DNA of 64,000 bases from Margaritifera margaritifera. Taxonomy: Eukaryota > Mollusca > Bivalvia > Unionida > Margaritiferidae. The notes under the pieces were generated by a model that did not search any database, had not been told where the DNA came from, and saw only the letters and a program-made list of their open reading frames with translations. How positions within the stretch are numbered: position 1 is the first letter of the stretch; every line of letters starts with the position of its first letter. The translations under genes and the position numbers were made by a program. Below, in pieces: positions 26,061 through 39,307 of the stretch. The stretch covers positions 62,001-126,000 of the forward strand of contig JAQPZY010001554.1 in the NCBI GenBank assembly GCA_029931535.1, written 5' to 3'.

Positions 26061-28635
26061 ATAATGTGCCGAGCGGTTCTCGTTACTTGAAGCCTCAATG
26101 TTGTGTAACATCTCATTGTTCTGGTGCCACGTTCAAGATCAAAATTATAGTCTTTGAGGGAGTATTTTATGTGCTTTTACCATCAACCCATGTGATACCG
26201 ATGTGCAATTTCTGGGTGTTTTAGCTGTCTCTGTTGTGGAATATTTTCATCAACTTCATGTACATGCCGCATAATAGCAGTATGGGGTTAATAATGCACA
26301 AAAAGGGAAGGGCATGCAGCCTTGCTGCTTTTCTGAATAATTTTACATTAAGTTCAATAAGACACAGATTTGGTACCAAAGTATTCCTCACATGAACATA
26401 TTTATGGAATAGGTTAAGAATATAGGATTGTTTCAGCTTCTGGTAACTTCATAAAAAGTGAGACATAACACAAACAATATTATACATTATTCATTTATTA
26501 TCTGACCTGCATGAACTTAGGGAGTGACAGAATCTTAATTTCCATAACAACCAGATCACAAATATATTTTGAAATCTAAAAAAGCAGCCATTTTTGGTCA
26601 AACTTTCCAGGAATATTTTTAGGCAAGTTTTGTTCTTGATGGCTTTCATTGCAACCATTCAAGCTCCATAACAATCAGGTAGAAAAATATACTTTTCACA
26701 TCACGAAAAAATGTACTGGTAAAATTTTAAGCAAAGAATTGAAGGAAATATTTATCACGACATGATCTACAAATTAATGTGCATCTTTTGGTCTCAATGA
26801 CAGCCAAGTGATAAACATAATTTTGATATCTTCTTCAAAATAACATTATTTAATGTTTTCAAACTTTCAGGAAATGTTTCAGCTGATGTGTTTTAGTAAA
26901 TGGTTCTTATAGCCACTATATCTACTATCAACCATGTGGAAACATATTTCCGTATTTTTAAAACCACAATGGCAATTTAAGGCAAACTTTATTTCTTAAA
27001 AAGTTATATCTTGGTGGGGGGCTTTGATATTCTTTCAAACCAGATTTTTTTTTTACCTCAAGATACAAAAAAAATTTGAACTAATATAACAGATATAATA
27101 AGCTCTTTTTGTTTACAAACGAGAGTAAGAATATTTCTTAAGCTATTTGTGGCCCAGAATTTTAATTTTAAAAAATTCCACCTACCCTTCATTAAATGGC
27201 TGATCCCTCAGCTCAATGCAACATGTAGAAAAATCTCTGAAAATAGTTTTACCTGCAAATTGCTTTTATTTTCTTACTTTTATTTGAATATGAGCTTAGT
27301 GAGTCATCTCAGGCCCACTTTGGACTTCTTATACTTGATTTTTTTAAAAGTATGTTTCATTAATCCTTATACAAATCACTTAATGTTTTTAAAAGGAGAC
27401 AATCCTTGATTAATAGCCATCATTCAAGAGATGTGGCCAGTTCAAACTATTTCCTTTTTATACTTTCATGTCAACAAGTGGGCAGTATATGGGATTTACT
27501 TTGTTCATCTGTGTGAGTCTGTCTATCTGTCTTCCTTGCCCATGCTATAACTCCTATACTGCTTCACTTGTTACCAGTGAATTTGTTGCACTATGGGTGA
27601 ACTTTGGATGAGCATGTGTTGTGCACCAAAACATGGGCAACTGTGACCTACTTTCCAGGGTTTATTGAGCTAATGGTTACAAATTGTGTCTGGACTGTAA
27701 TCAGAATACCTTCTCTGCTGTTGCCATCAAACTGGACTAAAGGATAGATGTGTGTTGCTTACCAGAGCTAGGCTGTTGTGATCTTACTTCCAGGACATAT
27801 TAAAATTGCTTAAAAATTTCGTTCATCCTTCCTGTCTGGGCTGTAACTCCCATCTGCTAAAACATATTTACATAAAACTTGCACTGTGTGTGTATATTGG
27901 GATGAACATATACACAAATACTGGATGACTGTACCCTGTAACAAGATTGAAACCGAATAGGTATGGATTAAGTGAAAACACTGAACACAATGTGTGTGAA
28001 TGAAATGTTTATGATAATAAAGTATGAGAGTCTCTATACACCCTCACCACAAATATTAATACAACAACCAAATGGAAAAAAACGCACACAAAAAAAAATC
28101 TCTAATAAGACTTAAAACCGGGACACAATGTTCATCGCTTTACACATAGCATTAGTGTTCCTTCAGAGATTTAATTACACAGGATCGTTATACATAAACA
28201 AGATACTGACACCAAAGCTGGAGCTAGACACACCCTTAAATGTATAAAGAAATTCACCTGATGATATTATGATATATTAATGATACTGACGTTATCATAT
28301 ACAGATATTGTAGCATTGCGTTCACCATAATGTGAAAATGCTTTTAATAAAAATGTGTGTGGTTCATATAACCAGATGTTTTGTTCAAAATTTCAAAATT
28401 CACAGTTCAAAGTTCAACATTCACAGTTCAAAAGTCACATTCTTTGAACAAATTTATCCAGGGGATGTTCCACCCTCCTTCTGAACTCAACGGTTCCTTG
28501 GAATTCCAGCAACTTCTATATGGAATGCCAATATCTTTCGAATATCAAGGTAACGTACACCACATACATGTAGATTCTATGGTAATGACTCGCCAATGTG
28601 ACGACTGATTCTCCTTGTCCTTGCCATATCACCCA

Positions 28636-28790
28636 ACAGTCACTGCTGTTGCCAGCTATGTTGCTCTGTTGCCACATATGTTGCCCCGTTGCCAGCTATG
28701 TTGCCTTGTTGCCATTTTGTCAACTATGAGGCCCTGTTGCCACTTATGCTGCCCTTTCTCCTGCTCTGAGGCCCTGCTACCAGCCCTATG
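28636..28790 (+). repeat. 18-bp-type minisatellite (TTGCC...TATGTTGCC)
   Basis: Degenerate units of TTGCCAGCTATGTTGCCC repeat about eight times. Confidence 0.75.
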
Positions 28791-30869
28791 GCTGTAGTAA
28801 ACTGTTTGTAATGTAGACACTGCCTGAAAAGATCTCTGAATCATTGTGAGAGCATATAGAATATACATCTATAAATACTACGAAAACATGTGCAAGACCC
28901 AAAGTTACAGTACCCGCGCACATCATGAAATATGGGTATCTTGCCGCAAACGATCTACAACGAGATGCAACTATTACTCGATATTTCGCTTAGTCAGGGT
29001 AAAAATAAAGCTACACTAGGTTACGCTGTATGCATCCACAAAATCCACTACATATAATCATTCTAATGCAAGTTGTTTTCCTGCCCTATTCAATAATTTA
29101 TTAACAATTGCAGAAATTCTTTATCCATGCTATGCTATAATGTTAACACTTGCCTGTTGTAACCAAAATTCTACTGAGAGTGCAACTTCGTATCTCATGT
29201 TTCAAACAAAATTGGGTCACCTTTGAAACTACCTCAGTTGGCCTGTTGAATTTAAAAACACAAGATTGGATTGCTCAAAATTAAACGGTCCACATTAAAA
29301 TGCAAGGCACTGTATAATCTTGTTGGTTAAATACACAATTTAAATAAATATTTTTCATGCTTTCCACTGTTGTATTGATCTGGCTGGAATTTTTAAAAAA
29401 TAAAAAAAAACAATCCTTCAAATGCATTCAGCTCTGAAACTAATGAATCGAATTTAAGAAAATTTTGCCCTAAGCCTTTTAAATTTGTACAGATGATGAT
29501 GATCTACCATCCAGTTTGGCCACCATTACAAAAATTAGATTTTTAAATGTATTAAATGTATTTTCTTATATAACTGCAGAATATGTATATTATTTCTCAA
29601 ATATTCTGGCCTGCTGTTTCAATTCAAAATTGATGCTAAACATTACACTAAACATATGGATTAAATGTGTGTGTCGGGGGGGGGGAGGGGGGCATTGTGC
29701 CACCGGTGCCTTGAAATCATATAAGGTGCATTGAAAATATATGTGGGAAAAATTGGCAAATAGTCATTGATGAAATTCATTTAGGTCTATCCGACTTAAG
29801 GAAGTTGTTGGTTATGAATTGTATTGTCAGTTGCTGAATTAGACCGTTGCCTAATCTTGATCCAGGAGATGCTATGCTGTATGTAAAAAATACTTTTTCT
29901 AGCATTTCTGTAAGATAAGTTATGATGTTAAACTATTTTTGATTGGTTTACAAACATATTCAGTGATGGTATGTTCCATATTTAAAGTGATGCTTGAAGC
30001 ATGGCTTCGACAAAGAGAAAACCAAAACTAATCTATGATGGCAGGGATCAACAAGATATCTTGGAAATGGAAGTTTTGAATCTTCCATTGCTGAAGCTGA
30101 TAATGGTGTTAAATCGAATAAATTCAAACCCGATAGTTGAGTTTTTCCAGAACTGTTGAAATGGGATTTCAGAATGAGATGGTTCATGTTGCACAGCAGA
30201 TTGCAAATAAAGTTGTTATGGTAGTAAACTTTTATGTATGTATCCTCAGTAGGAATACCCAGGTGATGCTGAGTTGTAGCACTCAAGTACCCTAATGCAT
30301 TCCTAAGAAGATCACATCAACTGTGCAAAACCATTTAAGCTGCATCCATGTTAAATATTGTCATAGTAAATAGTGATTATTTCTAATTGTGTAACTTTTC
30401 AGGTTGTGATTAAGTTTGGCTTAAAACTTGAATTTTAGGAGTTGAATTTTGAATAAGTAATTATTAAAAAAGGCTGCAAAGAGAAGAGATTTAAAGGGAT
30501 TGAAAAGCTCCTAAATCTATTTTTGACTGTCATATCCCCGGCCTGGTGACCCCTTCAGATTAATGGAACATCGCCATTAGTTTATAACGCCATCCCTGGA
30601 GCGTCAGTACCATTATTCGTGTTAAAATGTTTAGGGGAATAATACAGTTGTGAGGTTTACATGCGATCTTCTTGATATAACTGAAAATTTACTTCCCAGA
30701 ATAAAGAACAAATTAAATGAAATTGAATACACAATAAGAAAATGGTTTAACCTCTCTAACTGCTGCTTGCGTTTTCAGGCTGGTTTGAAGCTGTAAAATA
30801 TAAGAAAATGAATTTAAATGCATACAATTCAAAATGAAGATAAAGGCAATTATTACTCATTGTAATGAT

Positions 30870-30985
30870 GGCGACTGCAAAGGCTTAACATACACTGGGA
30901 ATTGAGGGGAGAGGAGTTGTGTTGTAAGGATGGATGCTCCTAAGATTTAACATGCACTGGGAGTTGAGGAGGGAGGAGTTACTGT
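30870..30985 (+). repeat. about 60-bp tandem duplication
   Basis: TTAACATACACTGGGAATTG...GAGGAGTT is repeated as TTAACATGCACTGGGAGTTG...GAGGAGTT. Confidence 0.7.
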
Positions 30986-33900
30986 TGCTGTTACTTTACA
31001 CATACTAATGACGTAATTTTGCATCTAATTGGTTGAGCTTCACCTCTTCTCCAGTATGGATATGTTAGATTAACACTGAAAACAGCTGTCTTATATAATG
31101 TTATGTTCTATTTACCTGCAGTTTAAAGCTGGGAGAATTATACCAAGAGAATAGCAAATAAACCCTTCTGCAAAATGAGCAAACTTGCACTTTTACATTT
31201 TGAAACTAGTTTCTCTTTCACTCGTTTATAAATAATTACAAATACGTGAGTAGTAACCTAGAATATATAAATTCTTCAGACCAAGATCCAAATTTCATTT
31301 TTAAAGTATCGTATTTTTTATGCTTACTTTCTAGATACATTTTAACTTTTTTCAAGAAAATATGAAATCTAACAAAAAGTAAAGGAAAGTCTTATTATTT
31401 TGAAAAGTTATTTTATAAAGCCCAAAGGAAGACAACAACATTATACATTCAAAATAAAATGCAATAATGCATAATATGTTTATTTGAATTTTAAAATACG
31501 TTTTATTTTTTTTACTTTGTTGTTCATGTGCAGGTTGGTCATGTAATAAGGTCATTGCAGTGTCCAAACCTATGAGACGTTAAACTAGAAACAAATACTT
31601 TTATAGTTAGTTTTAGTTCAATGGCATAAAGTTGACGATTGAAGTTTCGGGTGACTTACATAAAACTAGCTCCAACACGTTGATGTAAACAGCATGATTT
31701 ATAAGCACGTCATGTTACACAAGGACCGATTTTGGAAAGGTTTTTCTTATTGCGTGTGTAAATCTCACCGATATGGTATCATGTTTTGGTGAAATAACTT
31801 TTAGCTTTAACAAAATATGAAAACAATTAATTGTGAAAAAAACATTATGTTCACGTGGTCTGCACACTCAGTGTGCATAATCAAAATACTCTTCTCAGCG
31901 TATTTGTGGTTCAAATTTTAATATCGGAGAGATCATTAATAATTCACATTATCAAAGGACGACCGCATTATGATTATCCATTGTCTATGTACTACATTGA
32001 TTGTTAATTGTTACTTCAGACAGCAAGGTGACAGCCTGTTGGTTCCATACATTTACTCAGAAGTAGATGATGGCGTGCATAAATAAGCTCGTATATCAAA
32101 AGATCTGTTTTGATATTTCAGATGTACGTAATTTTCACCATCAGCAAAGCTTCTACATGACGCCTACCTGTTTTACATAATCTGAAACCATTATATCATT
32201 CATAAAATCACGAGCTGATTTTTTTTCTTCTATTGTTACAGCGTGTATCCTCTTTGGATTGTATAATCTTTCCTCATATTTACTACCGATGTTAACTGGA
32301 CCTAAGAATTAAAACTAATGCATCATATTAAAATATAGGCTTGATAGTTGATGTGTTTCTGACATTTATGTAACAGATTCAGGTTTAAGAAATGCTACAA
32401 TATATGGAGAAAAAATTATGTTGCCAAATGTTCACCACTGGCCGATTTTTAGGAATTTCATTAGTTGGTCTTTTACGATCATATATAATTTTCAATTCCA
32501 AAGATCTGCACGAATTAAAATTTTCCCGATCTCTTATCCGGCTACTAAAATGGTGCAAATATAGAATGATGTAAAAATTACCTATAAACGGTATATAGTG
32601 TGGCCAGAAAATTATTAAATAATAAAATGGTATTGCTGAAGTTAGATTTTTTAAAAATACAGGTATTGTGGAATAGATGTAATTATTTCACTTGCGTGAA
32701 AAATAGAAGAAATAATTGGTAACAATTGTCCAAGGTTGGTTTACGTATGCTAAAATACGGGTGACAGTAGAAACAGACAGACGAATAAGCAAGAGGCTGT
32801 TTCACCGACCATTTTACCGTTCAAACATGAATTATGTTAACAATGATTTATTTCCAAAATATTCCGTACAGGGATACACATAAGGTGTCTAATATAAATA
32901 CAATAACGGAGAATGCACCTATACGTGTCCTGACTACCACTACCATTACTACTCCTACTACTACGATAATAATAGTATGGCATTTTCTTTCCGTTCTTTG
33001 TGTTCTTTTACCTTGTTGAACGGCGCTTCATATTTCTTGTCTGTTGGAGTAAGACCAGTACAACCTAACTGCTCATGTTGTACAGCAGAAATGGAAAAAC
33101 TTGATGGACAAATGTGGCTTTTATGTTTGCGCTCTTACATTCCGAATTCTTCAGATGAGAACATTTTAAATCTCGCGTTGCTGTGCCGTAAATACCAAAC
33201 CAATGCAATTCATTTTTGCATTGGAATATGTTTTATGAATGTTTTAAAAAATGAGTCGGGGATGACCTTTGTCTGTCTATAATGCTGTCTCCTCCTAAAC
33301 AGCTTGGTGGAAATGTAATATTCTTTCTAGTACGGTCAACCCTTGTTACAACGACCAAGCTCGTGTCCAACCAATTTGTCGTAGTAACGAATATGCCGTT
33401 TTAAAGGTTATGTATCTTTAATTTAGAAAAGTGGTCCTCGTCTTATCGTTGGCAAACCAAAGCAGCAGTGAGAAGAATTGGTCAGAAACCGAACTCTATA
33501 TATACTTCATATCTGATATAATCGTAATTATTTTTAAATCTTATACACATTTTCCTTCATATAAAAACTCGTTTCTAATAATGAATGTATTCTCTGACGT
33601 ATTCCAGGTAAAAGTAAAATCACCAGGAAGTAAGTACAATATATAAGGAAATACGCATGTTTGCTACGTGGAAATTGCTGTCCTAGTCGGAACATGAATA
33701 TTTCGTAATAAAGATAACATTTACCTTCGAACACGTTTGTTCTCACCAATATTAGACTGAACGCGAATATTCCGTTGTAATAAATGTTGTTTAAATGAGA
33801 ACTCACCGTATACTTTGTCATTTTTTTAACAACCAGGGAGAAAGGTGTTTTGTTTTCCTCTGGATACATTTGCATGAAAGAACATCGAATATTACTTTAG

Positions 33901-34333
33901 AAAAGAATATTTTGCATTTTCCGATATATATAACCCATGATTCAAGGGTAGCATAAAACTGATCATACGCTGCTGACTTGACCTCTGTTTAACTTTTGGC
34001 TCAACAGTAAAATCAGTCTATCGCAGCTAGGAGTACATTTGAGATGGGAACAGCAATTAACACCATTGCTAACCTGGCGTCGATTATGCACATTTTTGTT
34101 TTGCGAGTGAATGTTCTTTTTTTTTTTAGAAAGCAACAAACACTTTAAATAGTGATATTGTTAAAGTTATGTAAAACGAAAAAACGAGAAATAGCTAAAC
34201 AAAATTACTTAATACAAACATGAAATAATTACAGTTTTCAGAATGAAGCAAGGTAAAGACTTGACTTTGATGTGAGATTACAAATATGAGGTCCAAAATG
34301 AAATATTATGCCATAGTACATTGATAAGCATGG

Positions 34334-34488
34334 AAATATCACATCAACATAGAAATTATAACTCTGATATAATCCTTGTATTTATTGAAATATCCGATGA
34401 AAAGAGAAATTGGAACTCTGATATAATCCTTGCATTCGTGGAAATATCAAATAAAAGAGGAATTAGAACTTTGATATAGTCCTCGTAT
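34334..34488 (+). repeat. about 58-bp tandem repeat, three units
   Basis: Units contain GAAATTATAACTCTGATATA / ATCCTTGTATT with substitutions. Confidence 0.75.
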
Positions 34489-35218
34489 TCATTTCTCTTC
34501 GCTTTTTGGAGAAAATTGTGCAAGAATAGGACTTAGGAGAATTAATTGCATATATGCTACATTTTACTACCAGACTAAGGAAAGGTGTTGCGCGTTGCAT
34601 GATATGCACACAATTAATTGGTTTTAATGCACTTATGTTTGTACCACACCATTAACACAAATGAAGGTTACTCTGACGTATATTTCGCCTTTTACTGGCT
34701 TTCATTAAGTTGCTATGTTTATCTCATGACCTCGGGGGGTTTGAAATGCTACATGCAGACTTTCCTACCTACTCATGAAACTTGACGAAGGGAAGTATCT
34801 TGATAAATACTTTAACCGTATTGCAAAAATAGTTATATTCGACCTATATTTTATTCTTCTGTGACTTGTTTAGATTTTATGTTTAAAGTTAATTTCGTGT
34901 GTACTGTTCATTTTCGAGTTATGAAGCTTCATAAATGAATGCATCTCTGTTAGTAACACACCTTACAACCAAAGGTCACTGTGACCTACAATTTATGCTT
35001 TACTAACATAATTAATTATTTGGGTTTAGCTCATGACGACATAGCTTTCAGCATGCCATATACACACTAGCCTTCAGAAAAGTACCTTTATGACAGTGCG
35101 GTTCAAAAAAGAAATAAATATGTATATCCAGTGGTAAACTTTCCCGATTTATGACTAAAGGAGGTTGATGATGTAGGACAAATGTTATAGAAAAATTATG
35201 TAAATTTGATTTATTTTA

Positions 35219-35363
<145 letters not shown>

Positions 35364-35653
35364 CTCGAGGATGGTTTATTTTTTCGGCTCTAGTTATTTC
35401 GAAATACTGAGCGCGAATCAACCCATGCTGCATGTGCAAAATTGCCTGCAGTGAAAACCCAAGTACCTCGTGTTCTCTAGCTGCGCATATTCATCACAGC
35501 TATGGTACAGAAAACCAACTACGCATATCTATAGCTAAGTTGTTTAAGATACGTGGAATTCTATTGGACCGGACCACCCGGTGGATGCTGTCTATATATA
35601 TTTATCAAAAGGGAGGGGGATATGTAAATTAAACTGGCCTTATCACAGAGAGT

Positions 35654-35656
<3 letters not shown>

Positions 35657-35739
<83 letters not shown>
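35657..35739. repeat. (TA)n microsatellite
   Basis: Perfect TA run of about 83 bp. Confidence 0.95.
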
Positions 35740-35742
<3 letters not shown>

Positions 35743-36273
35743 ATGTGCTTCTTTGTATGAGATACTCAGAGGTATTTTATTTTCATGGGACGGGCCTTCT
35801 GCTGAATGTTCTCCGAATATCATCAAGGTCATAACTGTGATGCATCATTTGAGTGTGGATATATTAAAGCATTTGTCTGAATGTTAATACTGTTTGTTAT
35901 CTGTAGTTTTTATATACTACTTGTGTTGGTAATACCAAGATGTAAGATTTTTTTAAAAATAGTTTAATAAGTTAAACAAAACTGAACATTAAGTGACTCG
36001 GTATTTGATATACAATACGTGTAGCATTTTTTGTTTCTTTCCTCTCCATTTTTTAAATTTATAAACTTGCTTTTCAATTATGTCCCAGGGTCCATGACTC
36101 TATGTCAATCAATTAACAAAGAAACAATGTAATACATACTTTTGAAATATTTTCATCTTTAATTATAGATAAAATACAATAAAAGTATGTGCTAGACTTT
36201 CTTGCTCTCGCTGCCATTTATTCCTGGTTTGTTATTCTTTTTCGTCGCTTTTTTCGTCATTGTGGTTGTTGTT

Positions 36274-36275
36274 AA

Positions 36276-36329
<54 letters not shown>
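36274..36329. repeat. (ATT)n microsatellite at the left edge of the viral-like block
   Basis: Perfect ATT run, followed by about 100 bp of A/C-rich sequence before the first viral-like frame. Confidence 0.95.
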
Positions 36330-36429
36330 CACAAGCAGTAACGTAAACATGAATAATTAACAAGAACAACAACAACAATAACAACCACATGAAAACTCAA
36401 ATACTTATAATCGTAATAGACATAGATTT

Positions 36430-37251
36430 ACACGCTTAACGCGCATGTGTCCTTGGCCGTTTCTTCGATCTGCAGCGTTACACCTCCGCCCACGTTGCCG
36501 ATACCTCTTCCTTACCTATGGAGAGTGTGGTCTTCCGTTGACCTCATATCAAGAACAAGGGCAAACCGGTCTGATAAAAGGCACCAACGCGACGGATGTT
36601 CCTTGTCTTTGAGAGACTTCCTATCCACAACCACGTTTTTCCCGTGTTCAGCTGATTGATCATGCTTTCAAGTACATCTTGTGTTACAACGTTGAACTAA
36701 ATGGCGATACTGCTAATGGTATAGTTCGCCGCAACATTTGTGCTTACGAATTGTCCGGCTGTAGTCGTTAAACGTCACCTCTCATGAAAGTTGGTCTGAA
36801 AGACCAGACTGGTAGTCAGCAGTTCGAAGTCGAGCAGCAGGAAGAAGCAGTTCCCAAATGAGGCAGCGACAGACCCGTCAGACTGAGTATCAGCGACAGC
36901 ATTGCTAACTCCAACACGTATAGCGGCAGTGTTGACGTTTTTTATACCGTGATTGACTGTGTTAGCCAGGTTTTTGTCCATCAGATATAGCTCCTTTGAA
37001 TTGTTAATACAGGCCACTTCGTTCCCCTTTGACGATGGCCGGCCGAGGTTTTTCGCGATTATACGATTGGCGACTGGTGCATTTGAGCCACCGTTCAGAG
37101 AGGTTGTGAATGCCACCCTAGAAGTACCGGGAACAATGACATCATTTTTGAGGAGGTCTTGAAACATCACGAGAAGCAGCTTGTTTTGGTCACTGGTGCT
37201 TATGTTATTAGTCACAGCAACGGTGCTCCGAACCGCTTTTACGTCTAGCAC
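36430..37251 (-). pseudogene. major-capsid-like (hexon-type) protein, broken
   Basis: An intact 158-codon stretch runs from 37251 to 36775. It begins at GTG, with no ATG upstream before a stop. Readable sequence then continues in two other frames down to about 36430, with stops and at least two frame changes. Motifs seen, in order: VPGTS, LGR, GNEV, LDFELL, FNDYSR, YTISSIAI, FNVVTQ, then a basic DRKSLKD segment and GGGVTLQIEE. This order matches, from memory, capsid-protein genes of Polinton/adintovirus-like elements in marine invertebrates; no search was possible. Length is near 270 codons. It points left, away from the other minus-strand genes of the block. Confidence 0.5.
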
Positions 37252-37369
37252 GCGTTAGAGGGAGCGAAAGGGCTTGAACTTATTTCGGTATTGAGATATG
37301 CTTTAATAGGTTTGGTGCTGCTGGAGTTGAAGTGTCGTTCCTTTACTACGTTAAGACTGCTGTCTGTTA

Positions 37370-37623
37370 AAACAGGGATAAAGAAATTGAATTGACCAGC
37401 AACCTTGGTCACGAAGAAAATACTCCGCCAGTGGATGAAGAAGGAAATACTACTACATTCATCGAAGCTAGCTAGACAGAAGAGCTACCGACGGAAATCT
37501 CTTCTTAAGTCAGCGGTGACTAGGTGCCACTTATGTGGTAGCAAAAATATGATTCCACAAAAGGATGCTAAATCAACGCTTAGTCGAGTTCGATGCGTAT
37601 CGCAAAACACGGCGCTTCTCTGA
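37370..37623 (+). other. possible small coding remnant (acidic / CxxC)
   Basis: Two overlapping plus-strand frames: an acidic one (contains ENTPPVDEEGNTTTFIEA, stops at about 37470) and a basic one ending with CHLCGSKN...RVRC, which resembles half a zinc-binding site. Either could be a remnant. Neither is recognised. Confidence 0.2.
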
Positions 37624-37727
37624 ACAAATGCAATCAGGCTCAAGTTTACGGTAAAGGAGAACGGCGCCCTCTTATAAGGTGGGAAAAATACTAAATCATG
37701 TGAACGCACTAAAATGACCGAAGAAAA

Positions 37728-37961
37728 TCATGGCCCCAGCCACAATAAAAGTTTGGCGTATATTTTCTACGAGCGGTAGTGCTCAAAAGGAAGCGGCTAC
37801 CAGTCGCAGCACGGAGGCATCTCGTCGGTTTTCAAGAAGAGATAACTGACGACACAAGCAGGCTAACAGACTTCGAGCTCGTTGTTGCGTTAGAATCCGA
37901 AGACACGGCAATAAAAGAAGCGGCGGCACAAACATGACAGTCTCCCGATGCGAGAGATCCT
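37728..37961 (+). pseudogene. small unrecognised protein, one frameshift
   Basis: An ATG at 37728 opens a basic N-terminus (MAPATIKVWRIFSTSGSAQK). After a stop at about 37847 a second frame continues with acidic helical sequence (TDFELVVALESEDTAIKEAA) to a TGA near 37938. It lies just upstream of, and on the same strand as, the amphipathic protein at 38014-38241. No family is recognised. Confidence 0.3.
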
Positions 37962-38013
37962 TGGCCGCAACTCGGCGCCTTAAAGAACTCACGGCGAGCT
38001 TGAAAATAACCTC

Positions 38014-38241
38014 TTGAAAATTATAGAACTCCGGATGCTGAAAACGCTCGCAGAAAAAGCTTTGGCGGCGATATCCGGCATTATTGACTCCTTTGTGTCA
38101 TTTATGTTGACAAAAGCCGGTAGTGTCGCTTGCTGGCTCTCTGAGCATCTAGTTGCCGCTCTCAGCGATCACATTAGCACGCGTAGACAACAACGCGAGC
38201 GCGAGGACAGCACTAGACAGGTGCATGTCGTTCAAGAGTAG
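38014..38241 (+). CDS. amphipathic small protein of the viral-like block
   Basis: The most likely ATG is at 38035, giving 68 codons; the frame is open from about 37996. It has a hydrophobic/amphipathic central helix (IIDSFVSFMLTKAGSVACWL) and a strongly charged C-terminus rich in Arg and Glu. A region just upstream in another frame (RRLKELTA) may be its displaced N-terminus. It could be a membrane-active or minor structural protein of the element; that is inference. Its stop overlaps the stop of the minus-strand frame 38402-38232 by 10 bp. Confidence 0.35.
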   Translation: MKIIELRMLKTLAEKALAAISGIIDSFVSFMLTKAGSVACWLSEHLVAALSDHISTRRQQREREDSTRQVHVVQE

Positions 38242-38402
38242 AAAAAGCAGATGACCGACAACCCTGACGCAATAAGGGCCACGACTAGTGCTGTTTTGTT
38301 AGCATCGTGGTCCTTGGCTTCCTTGTATGCCTGCACATTTTGTGTGGTGCTGTACAGCACTTGTGCTGCAAGCACGTCTTGCGAAGGTGAGTTAATGCAG
38401 AC
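38232..38402 (-). CDS. small protein with C-terminal membrane segment
   Basis: About 55 codons, ending in a hydrophobic segment (ALVVALIASGLSVICFFYS) that would span a membrane once, preceded by a polar helix (TTQNVQAYKEAKDHDANK). It has no ATG start, so it may be N-terminally damaged. It converges with the plus-strand gene, their stops overlapping by 10 bp, as in compact viral genomes. No family is recognised. Confidence 0.35.
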   Translation of the reverse strand, partial: VCINSPSQDVLAAQVLYSTTQNVQAYKEAKDHDANKTALVVALIASGLSVICFFYS

Positions 38403-38404
38403 CT

Positions 38405-38938
38405 TTACATGCTTCGTTGCTGCGGTTGTTGTGGTTTGTTAGCCCTGCTAACTCTACCAACGGCGGTGGTGCTCGGTATTGTTGTCGAACTAACATCGAC
38501 GTTGGTGCCTAATACCACACCTTCGTATGCTATAAGAAGTTTGTTGTTATACCCCTTATTTTCTACGTTTACAAGAAACTGTTTTTGTGCATCAAAGGCC
38601 TTCCCTGATCCCACTATCGAGTTATGTGTTTGATCTTGCGCGCTCATGATTGTCGAAACGTTTGCCCAAACGCTATAATTGAGACTCTCAGCCGGATCGG
38701 GTAAAGACCTGCCCAGCAAGAAAGACACAAAGATGTTTTTAGCCCCACTGCCCGCGCTCTCTTGTGAAAAGTAGTCAACTTTGTGCTTCTTTGAAAACTC
38801 TAACACATAAAAGTTGGGGTTCCATGCATTACGGACTGGCTTGTAGCCACAGTTGACACTATAGTTATACATCGTGTCCAGGCTTTGGTTTTTGCTCTGC
38901 TTCTGCCGCCTTTGCTGTGCTTCTGCTGTGAGCTCCTT
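38405..38938 (-). CDS. unrecognised virion-like protein, 155-177 codons
   Basis: Open from 38938 with an ATG at 38872. It opens with a Gln/Lys/Arg-rich helix (AEAQQRRQKQSKNQS), then a beta-rich Asn/Ser/Tyr segment (MYNYSVNCGYKPVRNAWNP, SVWANVSTIMSAQDQTHNS), and ends in a Thr/Ser/Pro/Gln-rich tail. Composition suggests a structural virion protein. Its 5' side is interrupted by the LINE insertion, so the original start may be lost. The next minus-strand frame begins essentially at its stop. Confidence 0.4.
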   Translation of the reverse strand, partial: KELTAEAQQRRQKQSKNQSLDTMYNYSVNCGYKPVRNAWNPNFYVLEFSKKHKVDYFSQESAGSGAKNIFVSFLLGRSLPDPAESLNYSVWANVSTIMSAQDQTHNSIVGSGKAFDAQKQFLVNVENKGYNNKLLIAYEGVVLGTNVDVSSTTIPSTTAVGRVSRANKPQQPQQRSM

Positions 38939-38944
38939 TCATTT

Positions 38945-39305
38945 AAGTAATGCATAATCTGCTTTCAGTCCAAAATTGGTGCTTTTGCCTCTTGCATTTA
39001 ATATAAATTTCGATTGTTAACCTGTAATTTTGTAGTAACTTTTTTTTATAGATGACCTAAATACTGAATTCACTTTAAATTACTACTATTTTAAAATGCT
39101 CCGCTTGTCTATATTTTAAGTTATGTACTATGTGTTTTTGTCCAATTGTATCTATGTACTATGTTTGTATGTCTTCCAAATCTTTGTTTTAATGTCATTA
39201 TTTTTTTATTATGTCACGTCGGTAAAAAGCTCATTAGAGCTTACGTTGAACTGTTGTTTTAAATCATGCCGACTTTAAATGAGTCTTATCTTATCTTCTT
39301 ATCCT
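38945..39305 (+). mobile_element. 3' end of a LINE (non-LTR retrotransposon)
   Basis: An AT-rich island inside the GC-richer block. Near its end is a small hairpin (AAGCTC-ATTA-GAGCTT at 39227-39242), and it finishes in repeated CTTAT units (39284-39300), features common at the 3' ends of CR1/L2/RTE-type LINEs. No coding part is left. It interrupts two minus-strand frames, so it inserted after the viral-like element. Confidence 0.5.
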
Positions 39306-39307
39306 CA

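Noticed and set aside
33333..33400. Transposon end resembling ACGGTCAACCCTTGTTACAAC
   Set aside because: Looks like a Tc1/mariner- or hAT-type terminus, but no matching second end or target duplication was found.
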